Below are positions 1-9,311 of a DNA stretch of 64,000 bases, piece by piece (the first letter of the stretch is position 1; every line of letters starts with the position of its first letter). Position numbers and translations under genes: made by a program. This DNA is from a virus. Below the pieces are notes generated by a model, which did no database searches, was not told where the DNA came from, and saw only the letters and a program-made list of their open reading frames with translations. The stretch is taken from positions 50,025 to 114,024 of the IMG/VR virus record IMGVR_UViG_3300006192_000004; one strand, written 5' to 3'.

Positions 1-2102
1 CCGTCATCGATGGACGCTGGGTATCAATGAACGGCTTGCCCTTAGCTGCCGCCACGGTCGCGGCAGCCGGTACTGCTGCAGCGGGTTGGTTACATCCTGT
101 AAACAGTTCAGCCGGCAGTTTTATTATTGCTCTGGATGATGCTGCGCCAGATTATGCGCGAGTCTCTTTCTTTGATTTAGGTTCGAGTTGGGCGGACTTC
201 CCAGTAAGTCTATCTTCGACATTAAACATTAATGGGCTTAATGAAAACTTAGAGTTAAAGACACGCAATGGTGGCATTAGCTTAATTAAGATGCCTGGTG
301 TAGGATGGGTTCAGTACGGGGCTTCTGGTGCGGGTGGTACCGGAGGTAGTATTAATGCTACTGTAACCGCAGATACAGTTTTAGACGTTGGTATCGGTGC
401 TTTAGTACCTACTGAAAATGTTGCCGTTACGGGTATGGTGACCATTACTTTACCTGAGAAACCAGATGGTGGCAGTACCACGGTGACTGGTGACACCGAC
501 GAAAACGCTTCGGTGCATAACATCCGCATTATCCCTCATCCTAGTACAGACCACACAGTGGAGTATGACACTGAGTACTTTATCGACATGGATGGCGCTC
601 GCTTAACATGGAGCTTTGATGAAGTTGCTAAGAACTGGCATATTACCTCAGGTTTTCGTGAAAGTGAGGTCGGCCAGGAAATCTTTAAGAATTATGAATT
701 CCAGCCTGGTACAGGGGCGGATACGTTTTACGTAGACCACATCGTCGACATGGTAGACTTGTACATTAACGGTACGTTAATGCCTACCGAAGAATACCTC
801 AGTAACGGTACCACAATAGTTTTAACCGGCGGCGGTATTCTGTCAGACGAGACTATTGTGCAGATTAAAGCATGGCAGTCCGTCAGCACGATTAAAGATG
901 CTGGATATACTCGCAAAATATGGGAAGGCACAGTCAATATTGGTGAAACCCGATTAAGTGCGGTAGGATTGGAAAACGATAATGCCAAAATGTATCGTTT
1001 GACTATCGGAGGTGTATTACAACGCCCTGAACGTGATTACACGGTGTCCTCAGCAACCAATGAGGTTGTTTTAACAAGTCCTGCTATTACTACAGCAGAA
1101 TGGTTTTTGCTCAGTGAAGGTGATTTAAAAATCATCGAGTTAGAGGCAGGGAGTGTTAGTGCCGATAACACCGGTTCTACATTAACGGGTTTAACCGTTA
1201 AAGAGAATATTAATGAACTCGATGGGAAAATCGAAGCCGTACCTAAAGCTTTAGTAAATGAGAATAAAATCATTAACGGTGACTTTAGTTACTGGCAACG
1301 TGGTGAGACGGGATTAACTTTAGGCGATTATGGCCCTGACCGCTTTATTACGCTAGGTGCGGGGGGCTATGTTCAGAAGATGGATACGGCTTCTTTGTTA
1401 CCCCCTTCTAAACGCCCGTGTGCTCAACTAGGGGACTCGACATCAGGCACGATAGGTATTGAGCAGCGTATTGAGTCTAACTCGTTTACTAAGAATATCT
1501 TTACGTTTAGTGGTAAGGTATATGTAGACGGGACTCTAGGCAGTGACGTGGACTTAAGTCAATTCTACTTAAAAGTAGCTACCGCAGATGCTAAAGATAA
1601 CTTTTCTTCTGTTACTGACGTTGTGGTTCAAAACGTAGCGTTAGGTAGCTACGGTACATGGATAGACTTTAAGGTTACGGCAACCGCGAGCCATGAAGCG
1701 ATTCAACGCGGTGTATCGGTTAGTGCTTATTTTACTGGAGTAGCAACAAATAGTCATTTTGTCCTATTTGCTGATATTAAGGTAGAAGAGGGTGATAAAG
1801 TGACGGCCTTTACTCCAGTCGAACACTCAGTAAATGCGAGACAGTGCCAGCGCTTTTTCATCCGTTATCCTCGCATGCGGGCGCAGGCTTGGTACAGCGG
1901 GACAAGCAATTACTCGCACCGCGATGTATCGGAAGCCTTTTTAATGCGTTCCGTTCCTTCCGCCTCCTTCGGAAGTACAATAGATATTGATCCGGGTTCG
2001 GTGATTCTGGCATTTACATCCGGCGACGCTTATTTCTCAGGAACTAGTATCAATACCGCAGGTTTCGGCTTGAATGACTTCCGATTGGATGCAGAGCTAT
2101 AA
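1..2102 (+). CDS. Tail fibre protein, 5'-truncated by window edge
   Basis: The reading frame is open to the left edge (codons from base 3), so the ATG at 27 is probably internal and the N terminus is missing. The visible 691+ residues are rich in Gly, Thr, Val and Asp, as in beta-structured phage fibres. From about residue 410 comes a module with an N-x-x-I-N-G-D-F-x-x-W-Q-R-G signature followed by G-P-D-R-F, a pattern common at phage tail-fibre C termini. Near the end is a C-Q-R-F-F motif, and the last residues are LDAEL. The same module forms the whole of the gene at 3444. Role inferred: host recognition at the tail tip or side fibre. It ends in a strong terminator inside a direct repeat. 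Confidence 0.75.
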   Translation, partial: VIDGRWVSMNGLPLAAATVAAAGTAAAGWLHPVNSSAGSFIIALDDAAPDYARVSFFDLGSSWADFPVSLSSTLNINGLNENLELKTRNGGISLIKMPGVGWVQYGASGAGGTGGSINATVTADTVLDVGIGALVPTENVAVTGMVTITLPEKPDGGSTTVTGDTDENASVHNIRIIPHPSTDHTVEYDTEYFIDMDGARLTWSFDEVAKNWHITSGFRESEVGQEIFKNYEFQPGTGADTFYVDHIVDMVDLYINGTLMPTEEYLSNGTTIVLTGGGILSDETIVQIKAWQSVSTIKDAGYTRKIWEGTVNIGETRLSAVGLENDNAKMYRLTIGGVLQRPERDYTVSSATNEVVLTSPAITTAEWFLLSEGDLKIIELEAGSVSADNTGSTLTGLTVKENINELDGKIEAVPKALVNENKIINGDFSYWQRGETGLTLGDYGPDRFITLGAGGYVQKMDTASLLPPSKRPCAQLGDSTSGTIGIEQRIESNSFTKNIFTFSGKVYVDGTLGSDVDLSQFYLKVATADAKDNFSSVTDVVVQNVALGSYGTWIDFKVTATASHEAIQRGVSVSAYFTGVATNSHFVLFADIKVEEGDKVTAFTPVEHSVNARQCQRFFIRYPRMRAQAWYSGTSNYSHRDVSEAFLMRSVPSASFGSTIDIDPGSVILAFTSGDAYFSGTSINTAGFGLNDFRLDAEL

Positions 2103-2180
2103 TCTCTTTTTACAGTAAAATAAATGATGCTCTTCTCTTAATAGAGAAGAGCCTTTTTCTCATAGGAGAAAATAAGAATG
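2100..2180 (+). repeat. Direct repeat copy 1 (fibre 3' end, terminator, next RBS)
   Basis: About 80 bp, nearly identical to 4377-4456. It contains the stop region, TCTCTTTTTACAGTAAA, a hairpin with T-run, and the AGGAGAAAATAAGAATG ribosome-binding and start region of the next gene. Both copies follow fibre genes that end in LDAEL, so the repeat marks a duplicated or recombining fibre module. Confidence 0.85.
2129..2159 (+). terminator. Intrinsic terminator after fibre gene 1
   Basis: Ten-bp perfect stem (GCTCTTCTCT / AGAGAAGAGC), loop TAAT, then CTTTTTCTC. The next gene's RBS follows directly, so some read-through or a downstream start is expected. Confidence 0.85.
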
Positions 2181-3431
2181 TCTGATTCAAATAGACTGTC
2201 CGGTAAATCCGGTACTTTAGTTTCACAAGTACAAGCCCTTACGGCTTCTTTTAATGCCTTTAAGACAGGGATGGTAGGAATATTGTCTTACTTTCCCCCT
2301 ACAGTAGTTAATGGGTCTATTGACCCTGCATGGGTACCTAGAAAAGGACATACTTTATCACGTGTTGCGTACCCTGCCTTATGGGAACATGCTAAACTTA
2401 CTGGAAACTTTATCAGTGATGCAGAATGGCTAGCTAAGCAGCTTAGTGATGGGTATGTTAATGAGTACTCTAGTGGTGACGGGTCTACGACTTTTAGAAT
2501 GCCATTAAGTCCAGAAGCCGTAGATGTCTTTAATGATGCGAGAGACGTCATTGCGGATATAGGAACATATGGTATTAATACCGAATTTAATTTAGGGATT
2601 GATATTGATGAGTATGATTCCTTAATTATCGGGATTGCGTACGCGCCGGATACCGAGAACACTGTTAGAAACTCACTAATCTATCCGAGTGAGTTTCTGT
2701 TTTCCGGAAATATATTGTCTCTGAACTCAGCAACGGCAGTTACTGAAACTCAGGTTACACTCACCATTATAGATAACAGGACTATTAAATTAACATCCAC
2801 TAACAATGGTGAGCTACGATACATTATCGGCATTCGTAAGGTTAAGGTACAGTCAGCAGAGAGCTTAAACGTTCCGTATATCTATTCCGGTAATGCTACC
2901 GCAGCTTTACCTATCCCGTCTCCAGAATGGTTAACTCAGTTAGAAGCAAATGCCTTAGAGATTGCCAGAATGGCATCTTTATCTAGTCAGATTTTGCATG
3001 TCGCCGACAAACGTACAGGTTATGCTGGGGGATCCATCGCAGGTTATCAGGATAGAGCCTTGAATACCGTTATAAAAAATACCATGGTAGGAGCATCGGT
3101 CGATGTTAATACGGGGATTGTGACTTTAGGCCCTGGGGAATATTACCCTATAGCAATCAAGGCCCCTGCCGATTCAGTAGACCGCCATTGGATCGAGATG
3201 GTTAATGCGGATACCGACGAAGTAATTTCTATCGGAACCAACGCCTATTCTTACGGAACTAATATCCCGATGACTTGGTCTGAAATACATGATGATTTCA
3301 CACTTACCGAAATCACCCGTGTAAAAATCAGACATTATACCATGGCTGCTGCCTCCCCGCATGGACTAGGTATAAATAAAGGACATGGTAATGATATTTA
3401 CACCCAGTTTAAGATCGGTCGTCGCGGATAG
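2178..3431 (+). CDS. Tail fibre / receptor-binding protein with collar-like domain
   Basis: 417 residues, start supported by AGGAGA 10 bases upstream. The N-terminal region is helical. Residues 45-115 resemble a phage collar-type domain: R-x-A-Y-P-A-L-W, then a stretch ending SSGDGSTTFRMPL. The C-terminal third has a Gly-rich fibre-tip pattern (GYAGGSIAGYQDRALN, then GIVTLGPGEYYPIAIKAP) and a closing H-Y-T-M-A-A-A-S-P-H-G-L-G-I segment, as in other fibre tips. It lies between two fibre genes that share a repeat. A role in adhesion is inferred; the receptor is unknown. Confidence 0.65.
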   Translation: MSDSNRLSGKSGTLVSQVQALTASFNAFKTGMVGILSYFPPTVVNGSIDPAWVPRKGHTLSRVAYPALWEHAKLTGNFISDAEWLAKQLSDGYVNEYSSGDGSTTFRMPLSPEAVDVFNDARDVIADIGTYGINTEFNLGIDIDEYDSLIIGIAYAPDTENTVRNSLIYPSEFLFSGNILSLNSATAVTETQVTLTIIDNRTIKLTSTNNGELRYIIGIRKVKVQSAESLNVPYIYSGNATAALPIPSPEWLTQLEANALEIARMASLSSQILHVADKRTGYAGGSIAGYQDRALNTVIKNTMVGASVDVNTGIVTLGPGEYYPIAIKAPADSVDRHWIEMVNADTDEVISIGTNAYSYGTNIPMTWSEIHDDFTLTEITRVKIRHYTMAAASPHGLGINKGHGNDIYTQFKIGRRG

Positions 3432-3443
3432 GAGTAAAACCAA

Positions 3444-4379
3444 ATGTCTCAATTAATAAACCCCGCATTAATCAAAGGGTACTCTAATCCTAACTTACTG
3501 ATTAATGCCGAGGGAGAAATCGACCAGCGTATAGGCGGGTCCTATACTGCCGATGGCTATACCTTTGACCGATGGATATTAAACCAAGGTGGTCAAACTT
3601 CCGCATTTTCACGCATGGTTGGCATACTGCCGTCAGGTTGGAATAATGTTCGTCCCTTTGCATTCGCGGCTGCCTCAGTAATTGGCAGTAACCGTAACAT
3701 GGAACAGCGTATAGAGAATGCTTTACGTTTTAAGGGGAAAACCGTTACGTTTAGCTGTTTAGTACAGGGCGTAGCCGGGCAAGAGATTCAAGCGCAGGTT
3801 CAAGTAAGGGATTCCATCTATACAGACGTACTTAGTACATCGCCTGTTACGATAGGCGTCTGTACAGGCGGGATTGATTACTTCACTTATACCTTTGAAA
3901 TCCCCGAGTTTGATGAACAGGGATTTGACTTTACAAGTACAAATAACCATCACTTGTCACTGTTTATCTTTCCTCAGCAAACACACTTAAATGTAACCTA
4001 TATCGGGTCACCTAAGTTAGAGTTTGGGGATACGGCTACTGAGACGACTCAGATGGGAGAAGGCGAGACGTTACAGAGGTGTAAACGTTTCTACCAAAGA
4101 ATACGTTTTGAATCTAACATAAACACGGTTTATCTTCTATCAGCGCCGTCAATAACATTCCCTGTTAAACTTAGAGAAACCCCTACGGTGACCCTTACTA
4201 ACGTTAATAATGAACTGCCCGGTTACTTTACGCAGTATGACCAAGGCTCCAGCATTATTGCAAACCGTGTAATGACCGTCACATATTTAGGAGCTACCTT
4301 TGTTAGTTTTGGCGGTGGCGGTAATCTTACCATTGATGGGTATTTAATTGGATTCGTTCACTTAGACGCAGAACTCTAA
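3444..4379 (+). CDS. Tail fibre protein, copy of the gene-1 C-terminal module
   Basis: 311 residues, starting after GGAGTAAAACCAA. It opens with NLLINAEGEIDQRI and an A-D-G-Y-T-F-D-R-W motif, then M-E-Q-R-I-E-N, and later C-K-R-F-Y and the terminal LDAEL. The same order of motifs occurs in the last ~290 residues of the gene ending at 2102, though identity is modest. It looks like a free-standing receptor-binding module produced by duplication. A short 12-base gap from the previous gene suggests co-transcription. Confidence 0.7.
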   Translation: MSQLINPALIKGYSNPNLLINAEGEIDQRIGGSYTADGYTFDRWILNQGGQTSAFSRMVGILPSGWNNVRPFAFAAASVIGSNRNMEQRIENALRFKGKTVTFSCLVQGVAGQEIQAQVQVRDSIYTDVLSTSPVTIGVCTGGIDYFTYTFEIPEFDEQGFDFTSTNNHHLSLFIFPQQTHLNVTYIGSPKLEFGDTATETTQMGEGETLQRCKRFYQRIRFESNINTVYLLSAPSITFPVKLRETPTVTLTNVNNELPGYFTQYDQGSSIIANRVMTVTYLGATFVSFGGGGNLTIDGYLIGFVHLDAEL

Positions 4380-4456
4380 TCTCTTTTTACAGTAAATAAT
4401 ACTTGCTCTTCTCTATAAAGAGAAGAGCCTTTTTCTCATAGGAGAAAATAAGAATG
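4377..4456 (+). repeat. Direct repeat copy 2 (fibre 3' end, terminator, next RBS)
   Basis: Second copy of the repeat at 2100-2180, with a few differences around the left arm of the hairpin. The shared end GAGAAGAGCCTTTTTCTCAT plus GGAGAAAATAAGAATG is identical in both. Confidence 0.85.
4405..4435 (+). terminator. Intrinsic terminator after fibre gene 3
   Basis: Same ten-bp stem as at 2129 with loop ATAA, followed by CCTTTTTCTC. Confidence 0.85.
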
Positions 4457-5173
4457 ACAGCTAAATCATTAGCACGGCAGCATGCCGAAAACAGAACTCG
4501 GTTTGGTATCTATGACCCTACACGGACATATGTACTAGGGGAAGTCTGTTATACTATCGATATTACTACCGGGCAACTCCATTATTGGGAGTGGTATTCT
4601 AATGTAGAATCGTTGGCAGGTAAAGACCCTTTAGATACGGCTAACCGTAGACCTGGATGGGTAGATGTAACAAAACCTTTTTATTGGAAACCGTATGTTA
4701 ATAAACAGCCAGGTGAAACATTGTACTGGGATAATGACAATGTTCCAGAAAATATGGTGGTAGGTATTGGTCAGCAATTACCTGTAGCGGTGTATCACTC
4801 ACTGGTTGCTGCAAAGCCTGAATGGATTGATGAAACAGACAATACATTAATCAATATTCCAGACCGACAAGGGCGTTTTGTTCGTGCTGCCAATGGTACA
4901 GCATGGCTTGCGGGTGAAACGCATGAAGACCAATTGCAGAATATTGTCGGCTCCTTTGGTGGTCATGGTAGTGAAACGGCTGGCTGGATGCGTACCGCAA
5001 CTGGGGCAATTTTCGGGGCACCTATGCATGGTAATCAGTATTATGCGTTCCCGACAACATACACGGGCGCATCATCTTATGGTATCGCAAATTTTGATGC
5101 CTCAAGGGTGGCAAGAACAGGAGCAGAAACGCAACCAAAGGCATACATTGAATGGGTAGGATACGCACTATGA
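4454..5173 (+). CDS. Tail fibre protein with phage collar-like domain
   Basis: 239 residues. The middle contains P-G-E-T-L-Y-W-D then, near residue 135, I-P-D-R-Q-G-R-F-V-R-A, the D-x-R-G-x-F-x-R-like signature of tail-collar and P2 gpH-type fibre tips. The end R-T-G-A-E-T-Q-P-K-A-Y-I-E-W matches the usual fibre terminus (T-G-x-E-T-x-P). The start follows the repeat's AGGAGAAAATAAGA. The stop overlaps the next start as ATGA, which couples it to the putative assembly gene. Substrate or receptor is unknown. Confidence 0.7.
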   Translation: MTAKSLARQHAENRTRFGIYDPTRTYVLGEVCYTIDITTGQLHYWEWYSNVESLAGKDPLDTANRRPGWVDVTKPFYWKPYVNKQPGETLYWDNDNVPENMVVGIGQQLPVAVYHSLVAAKPEWIDETDNTLINIPDRQGRFVRAANGTAWLAGETHEDQLQNIVGSFGGHGSETAGWMRTATGAIFGAPMHGNQYYAFPTTYTGASSYGIANFDASRVARTGAETQPKAYIEWVGYAL

Positions 5174-5901
5174 TTGACTTTTATTACACCTATAACAAAG
5201 AGACTCTGGTTGTTAATCAGAAAGGTATTTCAACTACTCGTTTTTCTGCACTACGAGAATATCCAAGAGATGCACTTCTCGTTAAGCCGTCAGAACCTAA
5301 AGAGGGCTTCGTCGTTCGTGTTTGTAACTTTGAAAATGGACGACCCACATCGACAGAATACGTCGCCGACCACCGTGGTAAAACCATTTATTCTATTACG
5401 AATACAGAAACCGACACTGTTAAAGAATTAGGTCCTATTAAAGAGGGTTGGACTTTATTAGAACGCCCTTCTAAATATCACATCTTTGAAAATGATAAGT
5501 GGGTACTAACTGATAGCGGTAACTCTAAGCAGCTCAATGCCGCTATTAGCGATGCTAAGACAAACATCGATACTACTGCACTTTCCATTCTAAATCAATG
5601 GACCGCGTTTGCAGACAGTTACGCTGAGACGGAAGCCGAAGCTATTGCTTTTACAGAGCAAGACTATACCGGTGACATGGGGCCTAATCTCACAGCGTAC
5701 TGTATTGCCGCAGGTGTCAGTCCTAAAACGGCCGCTATTACTGTGCTTAAGAAAGCTAAAGCCCTTCGCGCAGCTAAAACAGAACTTAATGTGGTACGCT
5801 CCCGTAAACACTCGCTAAATGCCCTTACAGATTTAGACGCGATTAAAACACTAAGTGAAGATATTATAGCCGACCTTCTTATTGTCAAAAAGAAAGTTTA
5901 A
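5170..5901 (+). CDS. Putative tail fibre assembly protein
   Basis: 243 residues, begun at the ATG of an ATGA overlap rather than an upstream in-frame ATG at 5152; AGGA lies 9 bases upstream. Around residue 110 is Y-H-I-F-E-N-D-K-W-V-L-T-D, reminiscent of the W-x-x-K-W-x motif of Tfa/gpG-type fibre chaperones. The second half is helical and Ala/Lys-rich. Position directly behind a fibre gene is typical of a chaperone. Family assignment is tentative. Confidence 0.5.
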   Translation: MIDFYYTYNKETLVVNQKGISTTRFSALREYPRDALLVKPSEPKEGFVVRVCNFENGRPTSTEYVADHRGKTIYSITNTETDTVKELGPIKEGWTLLERPSKYHIFENDKWVLTDSGNSKQLNAAISDAKTNIDTTALSILNQWTAFADSYAETEAEAIAFTEQDYTGDMGPNLTAYCIAAGVSPKTAAITVLKKAKALRAAKTELNVVRSRKHSLNALTDLDAIKTLSEDIIADLLIVKKKV

Positions 5902-5935
5902 TTACCATCGGTACTTAGTATAAAGGAAATTACTC

Positions 5936-6643
5936 ATGTCAAGAAAATTTCAATACCTTACCACAGACTTGTTGTCTGACGTTATTGTCGTCGAAGGCGA
6001 AAACAAAGGCTCTAACGTCCCACGTGGTCACCGTTTTTGGTACCAGTGGGGTGTTAAAGACGCTGAAGACGCTGAACAAATCGCCTTCGTCAACGAGAAC
6101 CGCGATAATAAACTGGACTATCCAGACAGCTATCAGCGTCCTTCTACGTCAGAAGTCTTCCGCGATGAGTCTACTCGTACTCAAGTCACCCAGCAAAACT
6201 ACGAGTTAATTCCTGTAGAGGAATTAAAGCTAGTGAAACTGGAAGAGCTTAAGAAGACACGAATCGAAGCGATTGAATTAGGCTTCATCTATAAAGGTCA
6301 CCGCATTATCTCTGACCGAGATGCTAATGGCGATGTAATGGTCATCCAGACCCAGTACGATAAAGGTAAGATTCCTTCTACCTTTATCTATTCGTATAAA
6401 GTAGGCCCTGCTGAGTACGTAGTCTTAGACGTCGAGTCTAAAGGGGTGACTACTGCAGATGGTGCTGTAGGTTTTACGCACTTCAGTGACGCTATGATGC
6501 ATTACGTTAACCAAGAGTGTTTTGGGAAAGAGCAAGCCGTGGCACTACACATTGCCTCTTTAACCACAGCACAAGCCATTGCTGATTTTGATATTAGCGA
6601 ACACTACGACCCAGATTACAACTCCGACTATGCGGAACATTAA
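5936..6643 (+). CDS. DUF4376-like tail-associated protein
   Basis: 235 residues, RBS AAAGGAAA. The C-terminal ~120 residues show a helix of charged residues leading to E-L-G-F-I-Y-K-G-H-R-I-I-S-D-R-D and, near residue 205, V-A-L-H-I-A-S-L-T-T-A-Q-A, which resembles the DUF4376 pattern seen at the end of many fibre-assembly proteins. The N-terminal half is unrecognised. It ends in a strong UUCG-capped terminator, so it closes this transcription unit. Confidence 0.45.
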   Translation: MSRKFQYLTTDLLSDVIVVEGENKGSNVPRGHRFWYQWGVKDAEDAEQIAFVNENRDNKLDYPDSYQRPSTSEVFRDESTRTQVTQQNYELIPVEELKLVKLEELKKTRIEAIELGFIYKGHRIISDRDANGDVMVIQTQYDKGKIPSTFIYSYKVGPAEYVVLDVESKGVTTADGAVGFTHFSDAMMHYVNQECFGKEQAVALHIASLTTAQAIADFDISEHYDPDYNSDYAEH

Positions 6644-6652
6644 AATCTAAAC

Positions 6653-6690
6653 TAGACTCTACTGTCTTCGGGCGGTAGAGTCTATTTATT
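6653..6690 (+). terminator. Intrinsic terminator with UUCG tetraloop
   Basis: Fourteen-bp stem from 6653 to 6684, including two G-U pairs, closed by C-TTCG-G, then TTTATT. Confidence 0.9.
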
Positions 6691-6748
6691 ACTGACAAAT
6701 CCAATAGTGTTACTCACCCTATATTCCCTTTACGGAGGCACGCGTGCC

Positions 6749-7738
6749 ATGAACTTACTCACTCTTTTTAAGTACCAGTATGATAAGACAGGTACCTCTG
6801 CTTCTAACTTAATCGCGAATGAAGTCCATACCTTTACGACACCTAGACTCGTCCCAATTCCTTTAAAAGAAGGTGCTTTCTATACGGAGTCTATTGTTGT
6901 TCAAGATTTAACCACTGGACTCATTTTGACGAAAGGCGTAGACTACACGTTCCAGTCACTAGAACCTTACTTAACGGCTGCCGCCGGTAAAGAAGTTGCA
7001 GGCGCCATTCAGCTCACCAGCACGACCTTTATTGGCAGTATCAATATTACCTATCAATGTGTTGGTGGTCCAGAAGGCTATGCTAACTCATTGATACTCG
7101 ACTTAATCGAAGCCATTAATAGCGCTTCCGATAACCCGTCGATTCCATGGGCAAATATCATCGGTAAACCTCAGCGATTTCCACCTGAGCTACACTCACA
7201 TCCATTGTCTATCTTTACTGGACTAGAAGCCTTAACTCAGGCTTTAGATGATGTTACCAATGCCCTAGTAAACTCTAAGCCAATGTTAGGTACTAACCAA
7301 AACATTTTAGAGCAAATCGATGGCATCTTACGTGTTCAGGCACAGATGCAAAATGCGATTAACCGCATCTCTTTAAATATTGGTTCAACGACTTTACTGA
7401 ACCAACTACAGGAACGGATTAAAAACCATCCTGCAATACCAGATTCTACACACACGGTCACGTCTAATACATGGACCACAGTGGCGAGCTGGGACGAGTC
7501 CGTAGGCAACTCCGCCCACGGCACAATACTATCAGTGGACACCAATGGGGCGACCCATACAACGTTCTATCTAACCTGGGTAGCAGGCGGTGACATAGCC
7601 GTAGCCACACAGGGCATGATAGGAACCGATACCACTGAGTTCCAGGTACAGGCTATACGAGACGGTTCTGACATCGCCTTGCAAGTCTATACACCCGCCG
7701 ATGCCACGGTGAAAACCAAATGGCATCATGTTCTTTAA
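6749..7738 (+). CDS. Virion structural protein, probably tail or baseplate
   Basis: 329 residues from the ATG at 6749, preceded by GGAGG; an upstream in-frame ATG at 6707 lacks a good RBS. The first ~110 residues are beta-rich with repeated V-x-F-T and I-N-I-T-Y patterns. A central P-P-E-L-H-S-H-P-L motif precedes a coiled-coil-like stretch at about 165-225. Such H-x-H-P linkers occur in phage tail proteins. No family named with certainty; assignment rests on composition and on lying beside fibre genes. Confidence 0.45.
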   Translation: MNLLTLFKYQYDKTGTSASNLIANEVHTFTTPRLVPIPLKEGAFYTESIVVQDLTTGLILTKGVDYTFQSLEPYLTAAAGKEVAGAIQLTSTTFIGSINITYQCVGGPEGYANSLILDLIEAINSASDNPSIPWANIIGKPQRFPPELHSHPLSIFTGLEALTQALDDVTNALVNSKPMLGTNQNILEQIDGILRVQAQMQNAINRISLNIGSTTLLNQLQERIKNHPAIPDSTHTVTSNTWTTVASWDESVGNSAHGTILSVDTNGATHTTFYLTWVAGGDIAVATQGMIGTDTTEFQVQAIRDGSDIALQVYTPADATVKTKWHHVL

Positions 7739-7758
7739 TTACCCATAAGGAACTATCC

Positions 7759-8244
7759 ATGAGTGCAACGCCATTACGTAAGCTGCGCTTTCATTACTTT
7801 GATAACCGTACGATTGGAAGCTGGATTATTAAAGCCCGTTTATCAACTGCTTTTTCACATTGTGCAGTCGAGTTTGAAGATGGGGCATTAATCCACAGTA
7901 CCATGACCCACGGCACGGTAAAGGAGACGTTAGCTGAGCAACCCCATGCCCCTAAGCACACCACCGAAGTTTATGTGACCGAGGAGCGCTACCTCGCAGC
8001 ACGAGCTTGGGCGGAGTCTATCTTAGGGACGAAATATGACTGGAAAGGCATAGTCGGTTTTATTGTGGCTAAATCCTATCAGTCTAACGGGGCGTATTTC
8101 TGTTCAGAAACCGCACGTACCGTGTTTGAAATCGGAGTAGGCTTTACGATTAAACGCCATACCTTAATCACACCGGGGCAACTACGGTTAATGACAGATA
8201 CCTATGTGCTCGCGACAGCACAGGGAGCAATTACAGTACGATGA
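7759..8244 (+). CDS. Permuted NlpC/P60 (YiiX/papain-like) hydrolase
   Basis: 161 residues, start chosen at 7759 with AAGGA upstream; the frame also has an ATG at 7720 inside the previous gene. S-H-C-A-V-E-F (His34) and G-A-Y-F-C-S-E-T (Cys115) appear in the order His then Cys, as in circularly permuted NlpC/P60 enzymes of the YiiX type. These hydrolyse amide or thioester bonds in peptidoglycan peptides or lipids. In a tail cluster it could act on the cell envelope during DNA entry, which is inference. No signal peptide is seen. Confidence 0.65.
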   Translation: MSATPLRKLRFHYFDNRTIGSWIIKARLSTAFSHCAVEFEDGALIHSTMTHGTVKETLAEQPHAPKHTTEVYVTEERYLAARAWAESILGTKYDWKGIVGFIVAKSYQSNGAYFCSETARTVFEIGVGFTIKRHTLITPGQLRLMTDTYVLATAQGAITVR

Positions 8245-8330
8245 GTTAATGTGTTTATGTAAGTTTGTTTTAAAAGGAAAGGACATATCCCTAATGTGAC
8301 CAATCCTAACACGTCAGAGGTACTCGTACT

Positions 8331-8744
8331 ATGATTTCAACGACTGTTTATAATAATATATTTCATGGAAATGCACACGGTCAAAGTATAGCTGCGTCGT
8401 ATGCCCTTACGGGGCAAAACGACATAGGCTTAGAGTGGTTGGGTAAGTTGTCTATTCCGCTGGCGACAGCAATGGCTTATCTACGCGTACATTCATCTGG
8501 GGAAGACGCTTGTCTATTTTTAAATTTAGAAATAGATAACTTTTTATTAGAGCTTTCACCTACTAACATTTTCTGCGATAAAGACAGCGATGTGGTGACT
8601 ACGGAAACCATTCAAGCCCTGTACTTTATCTATGAAAGCATTCCTAATGCTGAAGGCTTACTCATCAGTAAAATCTATGATGAAGTTCAGTCTACAGCGC
8701 CATCATCGGATGCAGGCATGTTAGTTCCGTTAGCGTCTATTTAG
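8331..8744 (+). CDS. Hypothetical protein
   Basis: 137 residues, AGAGG nine bases before the ATG. Acidic, with a helical centre; no family recognised. Last rightward gene of the left block, facing the leftward gene at 8813 across a shared terminator. Confidence 0.6.
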   Translation: MISTTVYNNIFHGNAHGQSIAASYALTGQNDIGLEWLGKLSIPLATAMAYLRVHSSGEDACLFLNLEIDNFLLELSPTNIFCDKDSDVVTTETIQALYFIYESIPNAEGLLISKIYDEVQSTAPSSDAGMLVPLASI

Positions 8745-8770
8745 ATCGAAAAAAAAAACAGTATAAGTTA

Positions 8771-8801
8771 ATAGAGGATAGGCGTAATGCCTATCCTCTA
8801 T
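8771..8801. terminator. Bidirectional terminator
   Basis: Thirteen-bp perfect stem (ATAGAGGATAGGC / GCCTATCCTCTAT), loop GTAAT. An A-tract at 8750 serves as the T-tract for the - strand; TCTTTCTC follows on the + strand. It sits between convergent genes. Confidence 0.9.
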
Positions 8802-8812
8802 CTTTCTCACCC

Positions 8813-9295
8813 TTATCCAGGAAGTCGATTTCTAACATCATTTATTCTAATGTCAACTGCCTGTTTGGCATCCCAACTAACCAGCGTTGAGATTAGCCCC
8901 GTATAATACTCTACTAAACTTGTGGTCGTAGTAGGTTTACGCTGAGGACTAAGAGACACGCAGTCGTTAATGTTAGCCGTTAAAAGCCTTACTTTGGCCC
9001 ATGTGATGGCATGGGCATCTAAAGCAATAATCATGCCTACGTCTAAGGCATTCGCTAAGCCAGCTAAGCGCTCGTCATCTAGACCATACTCAACGTCATA
9101 GGACCATGGTTTGGCACCCACGTTCCAAAGATTACCTTTATTTTCCTTAAGGCAGGTTTCAACGTCGACTCGATGATAGCAACCTTTAGGGCATACACGA
9201 ATAACTTCGTCACCAATAAACGAAACCGGTGCAGCCCCAGGATACTTATGAATGATTATAAAGATAATGGCATCTAAAACATCAATGTTTTTCAT
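8813..9295 (-). CDS. Hypothetical protein
   Basis: 160 residues, RBS AAAGGAAA. Starts with a hydrophobic helix (DAIIFIIIHKY) that is short for a membrane anchor. Three Cys and several His, including C-P-K-G-C-Y-H, might bind metal but no complete motif is present. No family recognised. Last gene of a leftward unit begun by the promoter near 10290, although a hairpin at 9871 intervenes. Confidence 0.6.
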   Translation of the reverse strand: MKNIDVLDAIIFIIIHKYPGAAPVSFIGDEVIRVCPKGCYHRVDVETCLKENKGNLWNVGAKPWSYDVEYGLDDERLAGLANALDVGMIIALDAHAITWAKVRLLTANINDCVSLSPQRKPTTTTSLVEYYTGLISTLVSWDAKQAVDIRINDVRNRLPG

Positions 9296-9311
9296 TCGTC
9301 AATTTCCTTTC

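Noticed and set aside
4878-5888. Extra reading frames inside the fibre and assembly genes (4878-5159, 5174-5431, 5609-5818 and the - strand frames)
   Set aside because: They lie inside well-supported genes, lack ribosome-binding sites and have composition typical of shadow frames.
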